A stretch of DNA of 64,000 nt from Comamonas sp. lk. GTDB lineage: Bacteria > Pseudomonadota > Gammaproteobacteria > Burkholderiales > Burkholderiaceae_C. Below, one piece after another: positions 8,049-15,708 of the stretch. The stretch lies in contig CAMAQV010000009.1 in the NCBI GenBank assembly GCA_945860595.1, positions 1-64,000 on the forward strand, in the 5' to 3' direction. The position numbers and the translations under genes were made by a program. Below the pieces are notes generated by a model. The model was not told the DNA's origin. It ran no database searches and saw nothing but the letters and a program-made list of their open reading frames with translations. Position 1 is the stretch's first letter. Each line of letters begins with the position of its first letter.

Positions 8049-8728
8049 TGGGAAGGTGCCGCGTTGAACACTGCGGCCAGAGGGCTGAGTAAAAAATCCA
8101 GGGCGATGAAGTTCAGGGCCATCAGCGGGCGCATCCAGTAGTCGTCAATGATTTTGGTGACCACCAGCGCCATCACGATGAAAAAGCCCCAGCGCTCCAC
8201 TTTCGAAAAGGCGATTGCCGCGCGATAGGGCAGCAAACCGGTGAGCACCCGCCCGCCGTCCAGCGGCAGCAGGGGAAACAGGTTGAAGACGCACATCACC
8301 ACATTGACCAGTACGCCGCCTTCGCACATTTTGATGAAGAAAACCTCACTCACGCCCACGCCCTGCAAGATATACAGCGCTGCACCCCAGAACAAGCCCA
8401 TGGCGAAGTTGGAGCCCGGACCCGCCAACGCCACCCACACCATGTCGCGCTTGGGGTGGTTCAAATTGCCATAGCGCACCGGTAGCGGCTTCGCAAAGCC
8501 GAACACCAGCGCGCCGCTGGTGGCGAAGTACAGCAACAGCGGCATGAGGATGGTGCCCATAGGGTCAATATGCGGTAGGGGGTTGAGCGTGACCCGCCCG
8601 AGCACCCAGGCGGTGTCGTCACCGAAATAGCGCGCGGCAAAACCGTGGGCAGCTTCGTGCGCCGTGATGGCAAAAATCACCGGCAGCGCATAGATCGCAA
8701 CGGTTTGAATGAGATGGGCAATGTCCAC
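8045..8728 (-). CDS. Site-2 protease family (M50) membrane metalloprotease
   Basis: A 227-residue multi-pass membrane protein. The zinc motif HEAAH (residues 24-28) sits in the first membrane helix, and the second conserved element NLFPLLPLDGGRV supplies the Asp ligand in a later helix. The size and absence of a PDZ domain fit the small FbpB/YwhC-type M50 proteases rather than RseP. Substrate unknown. It precedes trpS with a 4-bp overlap; this adjacency probably reflects operon packing and not function. Confidence 0.9.
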   Translation of the reverse strand: MDIAHLIQTVAIYALPVIFAITAHEAAHGFAARYFGDDTAWVLGRVTLNPLPHIDPMGTILMPLLLYFATSGALVFGFAKPLPVRYGNLNHPKRDMVWVALAGPGSNFAMGLFWGAALYILQGVGVSEVFFIKMCEGGVLVNVVMCVFNLFPLLPLDGGRVLTGLLPYRAAIAFSKVERWGFFIVMALVVTKIIDDYWMRPLMALNFIALDFLLSPLAAVFNAAPSQ

Positions 8729-8759
8729 TGGTGGGTTCGTTTAAGCTTCAGGGCGAACT

Positions 8760-9383
8760 CTACAGCCCCAGCGCTGCCAGCGGCCCGCGCCCCTGGCGCA
8801 CCAGGACCACGCCGTCGCCGCTGATGTCGACTACGGTGGTCGGCTCCATCGGGCAGGCACCGGCGTCGATCACGGCGGCGATCTGGTGCTCAAAGCGTTC
8901 GCGGATGTCCAGCGCTTCGTTCAGTGGCTCCGTCTCACCCGGGGGTATCAAGGTGGTGGCCAGCAGCGGCGCACCCAGCAAGGCCAGCAATTCCTGCAAG
9001 ACTTTGTGTTCGGGCAGGCGCAGTCCGATGGTTTTGCGCGCCGGATGGCTCAGGCGGCGTGGCACCTCTTTGCTGGCTTCGAGGATGAAGGTGTACGGGC
9101 CCGGCGTGGCGCTCTTGAGCAGGCGGAATTGCCGGTTGTCAACCCGCGCGTAGCCGGCCAGTTCGCTCAGATCGCGGCACAAGAGCGTGAGGTGGTGTTT
9201 GTCGTCCACGCCCCGCACACGGCGCAGGCTGTCGGCAGCGGCTTTGTCGTCCAGGTGGCAGACCAATGCGTAACTGGAATCGGTTGGAACGGCCAGTACG
9301 CTGCCTTTTTCCAGCAAGGCCACGGCTTGCTTGAGTAGGCGCGCTTGCGGGTTGTCCGGATGGACTTCAAAAAGCTGGGCCAT
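8760..9383 (-). CDS. YciO-type Sua5/YrdC/YwlC-family protein
   Basis: A 207-residue protein of the Sua5/YrdC family. It shows AVPTDSSYALVCHL in the nucleotide-binding strand, LRRVRGVDDKHHLTLLCRDL, and TPGPYTFILEASKEVP followed by the conserved TIGLRLPEH. The DSSYAL form instead of DTVYGL and the length point to the YciO branch rather than the essential TsaC enzyme that makes threonylcarbamoyl-AMP. It sits next to the RNase AM-like PHP phosphoesterase, as in E. coli (yciV-yciO). Confidence 0.88.
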   Translation of the reverse strand: MAQLFEVHPDNPQARLLKQAVALLEKGSVLAVPTDSSYALVCHLDDKAAADSLRRVRGVDDKHHLTLLCRDLSELAGYARVDNRQFRLLKSATPGPYTFILEASKEVPRRLSHPARKTIGLRLPEHKVLQELLALLGAPLLATTLIPPGETEPLNEALDIRERFEHQIAAVIDAGACPMEPTTVVDISGDGVVLVRQGRGPLAALGL

Positions 9384-9410
9384 GCGGGGGCTTGCTGAGC
9401 GCGGGCGCGC

Positions 9411-10265
9411 TCAATGGATGCGCGCAGCCAGCAGTTCCCACACGGGCGTGAGCGAGCCCGGGAGGTAGGGCAGACTGCCCAGGTCGGTGTGGCTTTCATC
9501 CGGGCTATGGAAGTCGCTGCCGCGCGATGCGGCCAGGCCGTAATCGGTGGCGGCGGCGCCGTAGGTCAGGTATTCGGCGCTGGTGTGGCTGCCGGTTATC
9601 ACCTCCACACCCGCACCGCCATGGCCCTTGAACTCGGTAAAGAGCGCAAACTCCTCGTTGGCGCTGAATCGGTAGCGCGCCGGGTGGGCAATCACTGCGA
9701 CGCCCTGGGCCCCGGTAATCCAGCTGACTGCGTCCCCCAGCGTGGCCCAGCGGTGCGGCACATAACCCGGCTTGCCCTGGGCCAGGTATTTGCGGAAGAC
9801 GGAATGGGTGTCAGGGCAGACCCCGGCTTCGACCAGAAAGCGGGCAAAGTGAGAACGCGAGATCAGCTCTGGGTTGCCCACATATTTCAGCGCGCCCTCA
9901 AAAACACCGGGAATGCCCACGCGCGCCAGGTCAGCAGCCATGGCCTGGGCGCGCGCGGTGCGCCCGCCCCGGGTGGTGGCAAGGCCGGTGCGCAGCGCGG
10001 CGTTATCTGGATCCACGCCCAGGCCCACGATGTGCACGGTCTGGTTCAAAAACGTGACAGAAATTTCCACGCCGCAGACATAGCGCATGCCGCAGGCTTT
10101 TGCCGCAGCGGCGGCTGTCTCTTGACCGCCCACTTCGTCATGGTCGGTCAGCGCCCACAATTCGACGCCATTGGCCGCTGCGCGGGCAGCCAGGGCTTCG
10201 GGTGTCAGTGTGCCGTCGGAGACCACGGAGTGGCAGTGCAGATCGGCGTTCAGGATGGAGGTCAC
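9411..10265 (-). CDS. PHP-domain 3',5'-nucleotide phosphatase / RNase AM-like (YciV family)
   Basis: A 284-residue PHP-family phosphoesterase. Metal-binding motifs are clear: DLHCHSVVSDGTLTPE (residues 8-23), ALTDHDEVGGQ, a central AHPARYR and a C-terminal GSDFHSP. E. coli YciV/TrpH (RNase AM) removes nucleotides from 3',5'-bisphosphate and trims 5' ends of RNA; this is the closest known role. Upstream of the yciO-like gene on the same strand with 27 bp between them, so probably co-transcribed. No trp genes accompany it here. Confidence 0.88.
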   Translation of the reverse strand: MTSILNADLHCHSVVSDGTLTPEALAARAAANGVELWALTDHDEVGGQETAAAAAKACGMRYVCGVEISVTFLNQTVHIVGLGVDPDNAALRTGLATTRGGRTARAQAMAADLARVGIPGVFEGALKYVGNPELISRSHFARFLVEAGVCPDTHSVFRKYLAQGKPGYVPHRWATLGDAVSWITGAQGVAVIAHPARYRFSANEEFALFTEFKGHGGAGVEVITGSHTSAEYLTYGAAATDYGLAASRGSDFHSPDESHTDLGSLPYLPGSLTPVWELLAARIH

Positions 10266-10306
10266 GCAGTGATTTTAGGCGCTGGGTTCTGCGCGACGCC
10301 CAGGCA

Positions 10307-10936
10307 TCAAAACCCGGCTTCTGACGAGAAGCGCAGGGCCGCGCCGTTCAGCGGGTGCACAAAGGCCAGATTGCGCGCATGCAGCAGCAGGCGGGGAGCC
10401 CGCGCGGCAATGTCCTGTGGCGCGTACAGCCCATCGCCCAGGATGGGGTGCCCCAAGGCCTGGAGGTGCACGCGCAACTGGTGGCTGCGCCCGGTCACTG
10501 GCTGCAGTTCCACCCTGCTGGCGGGTGCCGTGTCGGCTAGCTGTTCCACGCAGCGCCAACGTGTCGTGCTGGGTTGGCCGCGCGGGTCGACCCGGCGCAG
10601 CGGACGCGCCACCCAGTCGGCCCAGATGGGCAGATCAATCACGTGCCATTCAGGCTGTACGGGAAGCAATCCATCCACTACAGCGACATAGGTTTTATCG
10701 ACTTGCCGGGTCTCGAATAAGCGACTGACGGCGCGTTGCATGGTTGCACCGCGCGCCATCAGCATGAGTCCGCTGGTAGCCATGTCCAGCCGGTGCACCA
10801 CCAGGCCGTCTGGGTACAAGGCCTGCACCCGTGCGCTCAGGCAGTCTTGCTTATCGGCTCCGCGCCCGGGGACGGCCAACAGGCCCGCCGGCTTGTTGAG
10901 CACCAGCAGGCTGGCATCGGCGAAGACGATGGCCAC
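10307..10936 (-). CDS. RluA-family pseudouridine synthase
   Basis: A 209-residue pseudouridine synthase. The catalytic motif HRLDMATSGLML gives the essential Asp; the N-terminal LLVLNKPAGLLAVPG and the C-terminal RVELQPVTGRSHQLRVHLQALGHPILGD are family signatures. There is no N-terminal S4 domain. Length and lack of S4 match RluA (23S rRNA U746 and tRNA U32 in E. coli), but RluA and other small paralogues cannot be separated by eye. The ORF extends no further upstream with a good start. Confidence 0.88.
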   Translation of the reverse strand: MAIVFADASLLVLNKPAGLLAVPGRGADKQDCLSARVQALYPDGLVVHRLDMATSGLMLMARGATMQRAVSRLFETRQVDKTYVAVVDGLLPVQPEWHVIDLPIWADWVARPLRRVDPRGQPSTTRWRCVEQLADTAPASRVELQPVTGRSHQLRVHLQALGHPILGDGLYAPQDIAARAPRLLLHARNLAFVHPLNGAALRFSSEAGF

Positions 10937-10980
10937 GCCGGGAATCGGCGCGGGCGCATCGGACTGGGCGGCGGCCGGGC

Positions 10981-11487
10981 TCAGGGCTTGCCCAGGTAAT
11001 CCCGCTTGCCAATCACCACGCCGTTGTGGCGCAGGATGGCGTAGACCATGGAACTGTGGAAATAGACGTTGGGCATGGCGTGGCCCAGCAAAAACTGCAT
11101 GCCGGTGTAGTGGGTTTCGGTATCACCCCGCTTGGTGACGATGGCTTTGTCTTCGGTGCCGTCGATCTGCGCGGGGTTGAAGCTGTTCACAAATTCAACG
11201 GTCCGTGCCAAGCGCGCTTGCAGGTCGCCCAGCGTCACTTCCTTGTCGTCCCAGGCGGGAATCTCGACCCCGGCCAGGCGGGCCACCACGCCCTTGGCCG
11301 TGTCCGAGGCAATCTGCACCTGGCGGCTCATGGGCAGCATGTCGGGGAAAAGGCGGAACTGGGTGAGCGTGGCGGGGTCGATTTTTTTGGCATCAACGTG
11401 TTGTTGGGCCAGGTCGAGCAGGTGGCTGAGGTTGTTCAAGGCGTTGGTAATGCGTGGCACGCTGGCCAGGTACATAGAAATAGTCAT
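10981..11487 (-). CDS. DUF1993 family protein
   Basis: About 168 residues, starting MTISMYLASVPRI at 11487. The pattern of helices with FRLFPDMLPMSRQVQIASDTAKG and the late HYTGMQFLLGHAMPNVYFHSSMVYAILRHNGV matches the DUF1993 family of DinB-like helical bundles. The histidines in the last two helices could bind metal. Function unknown. The longer open frame extending to 12399 overlaps the GNAT gene on the other strand and is not coding. Confidence 0.85.
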   Translation of the reverse strand: MTISMYLASVPRITNALNNLSHLLDLAQQHVDAKKIDPATLTQFRLFPDMLPMSRQVQIASDTAKGVVARLAGVEIPAWDDKEVTLGDLQARLARTVEFVNSFNPAQIDGTEDKAIVTKRGDTETHYTGMQFLLGHAMPNVYFHSSMVYAILRHNGVVIGKRDYLGKP

Positions 11488-11712
11488 GGTGTGTCTCGTG
11501 GGGTGGGGTGGTTCGGATGCGGGGCTGGGCGCTAGGGTTGGCCGAGTCCGCCGCGGATTGGGGCCCGCAGGCCGATGCATCTTAGCCTGAGGTCTAGGCC
11601 CTGCCATCCCGCGTGGGAGGCCGCGCGCGGCTGCGCGGTGGGAGGGGCACCGGGCCACCTGCGACAATCCAGGCTGTTTTGAGTCACCCGCGCACCAGCG
11701 CACGCAAGCCGT

Positions 11713-12237
11713 ATGTCCACCTCTGTTTTCAATGTCCGCCCCGCCACCGCCCGCGATGCCAAAGCCATCGCCCAATTGCACAACGCCACCGTCAAAGAGG
11801 CTTTCAAAGGTCTGCTCGGCGCGCAGGACCTGGCCATCATGCCCCTGCCCGAGCGCGAGCGCTATTGGGCTGAAGCCATCCAATACGCCGAGCCGCAGGT
11901 GCAAGTGGCCTTGCACGGAGCGAAGATCATCGGTTTTGTCGGTTACGACCGCAGCCGCGATGAGGGCACTCCAGCCACCATGGGTGAAATCTGGGCCATC
12001 TACGTAGATACCGATTTCTGGGGTCTGGGTGCCGGGCTCTCTTTGTGGGACGCGGCGCTCGAAGGCCTGATTGACGAGGAATGCACCCACGTCAGCGTCT
12101 GGGTGCCGCTGGCCAATGACCGGGCGTTGCGCTTCTTCGAACTCGCTGGCTTCAAGCGCGAAATGGCCACCGCCAAGACCGTGCCGATTGGTGGCGCCAA
12201 AGTCGAAGAAATCCGCCTTCAGCGCGCCCTGGGCTGA
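11713..12237 (+). CDS. GNAT family N-acetyltransferase
   Basis: A 174-residue acetyltransferase. The GNAT fold is visible: N-terminal VRPATARDAKAIAQLHN, the beta-4 strand IWAIYVDTDFWGLGAGLSLWDAAL with an acetyl-CoA loop (a variant Q/RxxGxG/A, here WGLGAG), and the late NDRALRFFELAGFKRE helix-strand. The substrate is unknown; the general plan is that of the RimI/bacillithiol-type single-domain enzymes. A GACAATCC element 44-50 bp before the ATG may serve as a -10 box. Confidence 0.85.
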   Translation: MSTSVFNVRPATARDAKAIAQLHNATVKEAFKGLLGAQDLAIMPLPERERYWAEAIQYAEPQVQVALHGAKIIGFVGYDRSRDEGTPATMGEIWAIYVDTDFWGLGAGLSLWDAALEGLIDEECTHVSVWVPLANDRALRFFELAGFKREMATAKTVPIGGAKVEEIRLQRALG

Positions 12238-12315
12238 TTGCCCGCAGGCTGCCCCACGGGCTTGTCCCCATTGAACCCTCCTGCAGCGACCGCTGCCAGC
12301 GAACCGAAGTCGCCC

Positions 12316-13236
12316 ATGGCCGTGGGCCTCGCCATGGGCATGCTCGGCGCCATCGGTTTCTCGGGCAAGGCCATCATCGTGAAGCTGGCCTACCGGCACG
12401 GCGTGGATACGGTCACCTTTTTAATGTTGCGCATGTTGCTGGCCTTGCCGTTTTTCATGGCGATGGTTTGGTGGACGCAGCACCGCAAGGGCGCACAGCC
12501 AGTGCCCCTGAGCCGACGTGATCTACTGGGCGTGGTGTGGCTGGGTTTTTGTGGCTATTACCTGGCGAGCTTTTTGGATTTTGCCGGGCTGCAGTACATC
12601 AGCGCCTCGCTGGAGCGGCTCATCCTCTACCTCAACCCGACCTTGGTGCTCTTGCTGGGCATCGTGCTGTACGGCAAACGCGCCAGCCGCCACCAATGGG
12701 TGGGCATGGCGGTGAGCTACGGTGGCGTCGTAGCAGTCTTCGGCCACGAGGTCAGCCTGGCCGGTGCGCACGTGGGTGTGGGCGCTGCCTTGGTGTTTGG
12801 CAGTGCGGTGAGCTATGCCCTGTATTTGTCGTATAGCGGCGAGTTGGTGCGGCGCCTGGGCGCGCTGCGGTTGGTGGGGCTTGCCAGTTGCGTGGCCTGC
12901 ATGCTGTGCGTAGGGCAGTTTGCTTTGCTGCGTCCGCTGAGCGTGCTGGCCGCCCTGGATGCCGATGTCTGGTGGCTGTCGGTAGTCAACGCCAGCCTGT
13001 GCACGGTGCTGCCAGTGGTGCTGGTGATGCTGGCTATTGAGCGCATCGGTTCGGCACTGGCCTCGCAAGTTGGCATGGTCGGGCCCATGGCGACGCTGGC
13101 GATGGCCGCACTGGTGCTGGACGAGCCGCTCAGCCCCTGGGTGCTCGCTGGAACGGCCCTGGTGATGGCTGGTGTCTTCATTTGCAGCCAGGGGCCGCGC
13201 CCCCTCACCGAGCGGCTCTCGGCGCAGGTGGAGTAG
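12316..13236 (+). CDS. EamA-family (DMT superfamily) transporter
   Basis: About 306 residues with ten predicted membrane helices in two EamA repeats. Helix 1 is AVGLAMGMLGAIGFSGKAI; the second repeat holds GAALVFGSAVSYALYLSYSG and ends with VLDEPLSPWVLAGTALVMAGV. The frame is open from a TTG directly after the GNAT stop codon (12238), which would add 26 hydrophilic residues; I prefer ATG 12316. Runs in the same direction as the GNAT gene with little or no gap, so they may form one transcript. Substrate unknown. Confidence 0.85.
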   Translation: MAVGLAMGMLGAIGFSGKAIIVKLAYRHGVDTVTFLMLRMLLALPFFMAMVWWTQHRKGAQPVPLSRRDLLGVVWLGFCGYYLASFLDFAGLQYISASLERLILYLNPTLVLLLGIVLYGKRASRHQWVGMAVSYGGVVAVFGHEVSLAGAHVGVGAALVFGSAVSYALYLSYSGELVRRLGALRLVGLASCVACMLCVGQFALLRPLSVLAALDADVWWLSVVNASLCTVLPVVLVMLAIERIGSALASQVGMVGPMATLAMAALVLDEPLSPWVLAGTALVMAGVFICSQGPRPLTERLSAQVE

Positions 13237-13284
13237 ATTCGGATACTGCTGTTTTGCCACTTTTGATTTTTTATTGGAGTTTGT

Positions 13285-14286
13285 ATGTCGGCTTCCCCCC
13301 AAACCTCGCGCTCAATCCAGGTCAAGCAGTACGGTGGCCCTGAGCAGTTGGAACTGGTCACCTTGAACGTTGGCGAGCCCGGCCCCGGCGAGGTGCGCAT
13401 TCGTCACCACGCCGCTGGACTGAATTACACCGATGTGTATTTCCGCACCGGGCTGTATCCGCTGCCGGTGCCCCTGCAGCTGGGCATGGAAGCCGCAGGC
13501 GTGATCGAGGCGGTGGGCGCGGGCGTGACGCACCTGAAAGCGGGTGACCGCGCGGCCTATGCCAGCCAGCCCCCGGGCGCGTACTGCGAGTTGCGGGTGA
13601 TGCCGGCCAAATGCGTCGTCAAACTGCCGGACGCCATCAGTTTTGAGGCCGGCGCAGCCATGATGCTCAAGGGCCTGACGGTGCAGTACCTGCTCAAGCG
13701 CACGCAACCCCAGGGCGGTTTGCATGCAGGTGACACGGTTTTATTCCACGCGGCAGCCGGTGGCGTCGGCTTGATCTTCTGCCAATGGGCCAAGGCGCTG
13801 GGCATTACCGTCATCGGCACGGCCGGCAGCGACGCCAAGTGCGCTATGGCCCGCGAGGCCGGCGCGGCCCATGTCATCAATTACGCCACCGAAGATTTTG
13901 AGGTGCGGGTGAAAGAAATCACCGGTGGCAAAGGGGTCAAAGTGGTGTACGACGCAGTCGGTAAAGACACCTGGGACAAGTCGCTGAACTGCCTGTCCAT
14001 GTTTGGGTTGATGGTCAGCTTCGGCAATGCGTCTGGCCCCGTGGCGCCGTTTTCGCCCGGTATCCTGGCGCCCAAGGGATCCTTGTATGTGACCCGCCCG
14101 ACCCTCTTCATGCACATTTCCACCCGCGAGAGCACCCAGGAGATGGCCGACGACTTATTTGAGGCGGTGACCAGCGGCACAGTGAAGATCCGTATTGATC
14201 AGACCTACAAGTTGGAAGACGCAGCGCAAGCGCATCGGGATCTGGAAGCGCGCAAGACCACCGGTTGCACGGTCTTCACGCTGTAA
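13285..14286 (+). CDS. qor: NADPH:quinone oxidoreductase (zeta-crystallin type)
   Basis: A 333-residue zinc-free medium-chain reductase. Signatures: NYTDVYFRTGLYP, LGMEAAGVIEAVGAGV, the nucleotide-binding VLFHAAAGGVGLIFCQWAKALG and GTAGSDAKCAMAREAGAAHVINY. These match E. coli Qor, which reduces quinones with NADPH. Starts at ATG 13285 behind TTGGAGTT, an acceptable ribosome binding site. The N-terminal MSASPQTSRS is slightly longer than in Qor. Confidence 0.93.
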   Translation: MSASPQTSRSIQVKQYGGPEQLELVTLNVGEPGPGEVRIRHHAAGLNYTDVYFRTGLYPLPVPLQLGMEAAGVIEAVGAGVTHLKAGDRAAYASQPPGAYCELRVMPAKCVVKLPDAISFEAGAAMMLKGLTVQYLLKRTQPQGGLHAGDTVLFHAAAGGVGLIFCQWAKALGITVIGTAGSDAKCAMAREAGAAHVINYATEDFEVRVKEITGGKGVKVVYDAVGKDTWDKSLNCLSMFGLMVSFGNASGPVAPFSPGILAPKGSLYVTRPTLFMHISTRESTQEMADDLFEAVTSGTVKIRIDQTYKLEDAAQAHRDLEARKTTGCTVFTL

Positions 14287-14329
14287 CCCGATGTTCTGCA
14301 AACCGGACTGAAGCCGAGGGGAGCCATAG

Positions 14330-15214
14330 ATGCATGCAAGATGGATCGGATGGATGCGCTGGACCGCAGGCGCTGTGCTGGCAGCCGGTGCGACGCTGGC
14401 TGCATGGGCGCAGGATAAAGCGCCGGTGCCGGTGAACTTTGACAAGGCAATACAGCAGGAAGGGTCCTGGTACGCCTCCTGGGGCTACAGCCGTCAGCAG
14501 TACGCACCGTCGGACATCCATGTGTCGCAACCGGATATCAACAGCGATTTCGTGGTCCACAAAGCCCGGGCCAGCGACTTTCCGTCCAGCCCCGAGGACA
14601 CGGTGAGCTCCTTGTTCAATTTGGATCTGACGAACCCGCAAGAGAACATCCGGATCGGCAAATTTTTGAATCTGGAAAAAACCTTTGCCGTCGAGCTCTC
14701 CATTGACCACAGCAAATACAACGTCGACAAAGGCCAGACGGCACGCGTGACCGGCACCGTCGAAGGTGTCGCCTACGACCAGGACGTGGTGCTGAACGCG
14801 CAGAACTTTGATTACACCTTGCACAACGGCCTGAACCACATCATGGTCAACGCGGTCTGGTTGCGTCACCTTCGCGGGCCGGAAAATCAACCGGGTGATT
14901 TGCAGCTGATAAGCCGGGTGGGCGCGGGCATTTTGCTGCCGCATGCGGACAACACGATTTTTGGTAACACCAATGTGGTGGGGCCCAAAAACACCAATGT
15001 CTGCTGTTTTTCCAGCAGCGACTGGTGGCAACTCAATGGCTGGACCGCCGGTGTGGAAGTGGGCCTGCGCTACCGGATTTACAAAACCATGTACTTGGAG
15101 CTGACCGCCAAAGGCGCGTACGGCGTGCTGCGCGGAGTGCCGGTCTACAAGGGCACGGCGGACCAGGTGATTTGGATGAGCGAGCAGATCTTGTCGACGG
15201 GTTTTCTTTTTTAG
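14330..15214 (+). CDS. Exported protein of unknown function, probable outer-membrane beta-barrel
   Basis: A 294-residue protein with a signal peptide ([11 protein letters not shown], then [16 protein letters not shown] with AWA-Q cleavage). The mature part alternates polar and hydrophobic residues in many short strands ([57 protein letters not shown]) and ends in Phe, both typical of outer-membrane barrels. It contains a Cys pair ([10 protein letters not shown]). The first part after the signal ([24 protein letters not shown]) may be periplasmic. I do not know the family. Its stop codon overlaps the stop of lspA on the other strand. Confidence 0.75.
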   Translation: MHARWIGWMRWTAGAVLAAGATLAAWAQDKAPVPVNFDKAIQQEGSWYASWGYSRQQYAPSDIHVSQPDINSDFVVHKARASDFPSSPEDTVSSLFNLDLTNPQENIRIGKFLNLEKTFAVELSIDHSKYNVDKGQTARVTGTVEGVAYDQDVVLNAQNFDYTLHNGLNHIMVNAVWLRHLRGPENQPGDLQLISRVGAGILLPHADNTIFGNTNVVGPKNTNVCCFSSSDWWQLNGWTAGVEVGLRYRIYKTMYLELTAKGAYGVLRGVPVYKGTADQVIWMSEQILSTGFLF

Positions 15215-15708
15215 CCCGCCCGGCGCACCCGCAGCAATTCGTCCAGAATCAAGCAAGCAGCGCCCAGGGTGATGGCGCTGTCAGCGAGGTTGAAGGCTGG
15301 AAAGTGCCAATCGGCAACATAAAAATCGAGGAAGTCGACCACGTAACCGTAGACCACCCGGTCTATCAAATTACCCACTGCGCCGCCCAGTACACAGGTC
15401 AGTGCAAAGCAGAACAGGCGCTGCCCGGCGTGGCTGTGCAAGAGGTAAACGATAACCATCGATGCGCCAGCCGACAGGCTGGCAAACATCCAGCGCTGCC
15501 AGCCCCCCGCATCGGCCAGAAAGGAAAAAGCCGCGCCGGTGTTGTGCACGCGCAGGATGTTGAAAAAATCCGTGACCGGCGTGCCCTCACCCAGTGCGTA
15601 GCTTCCAACAATTAGCACCTTGGTAAGCTGATCCGCCAGCACCAGCACCAAAGCCAGCGCCAGCCAGTGCAAGAGTCTGAAGCCGCCCGCGCCGCCGCGC
15701 CGTGCCAT
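15211..15708 (-). CDS. lspA: Lipoprotein signal peptidase (signal peptidase II)
   Basis: A 165-residue inner-membrane aspartyl protease that removes signal peptides from prolipoproteins. Four predicted helices; conserved blocks are [28 protein letters not shown] (first catalytic Asp) and [11 protein letters not shown] (second catalytic Asp). It follows ileS with a 4-bp ATGA overlap, the standard ribF-ileS-lspA order. Confidence 0.96.
   Translation of the reverse strand: MARRGGAGGFRLLHWLALALVLVLADQLTKVLIVGSYALGEGTPVTDFFNILRVHNTGAAFSFLADAGGWQRWMFASLSAGASMVIVYLLHSHAGQRLFCFALTCVLGGAVGNLIDRVVYGYVVDFLDFYVADWHFPAFNLADSAITLGAACLILDELLRVRRAG

Noticed and set aside
10981-12399. Long minus ORF (472 codons) through the GNAT gene
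   Set aside because: Only the 168 residues from ATG 11487 match DUF1993; the upstream part overlaps GNAT and the next EamA gene and has no domain.
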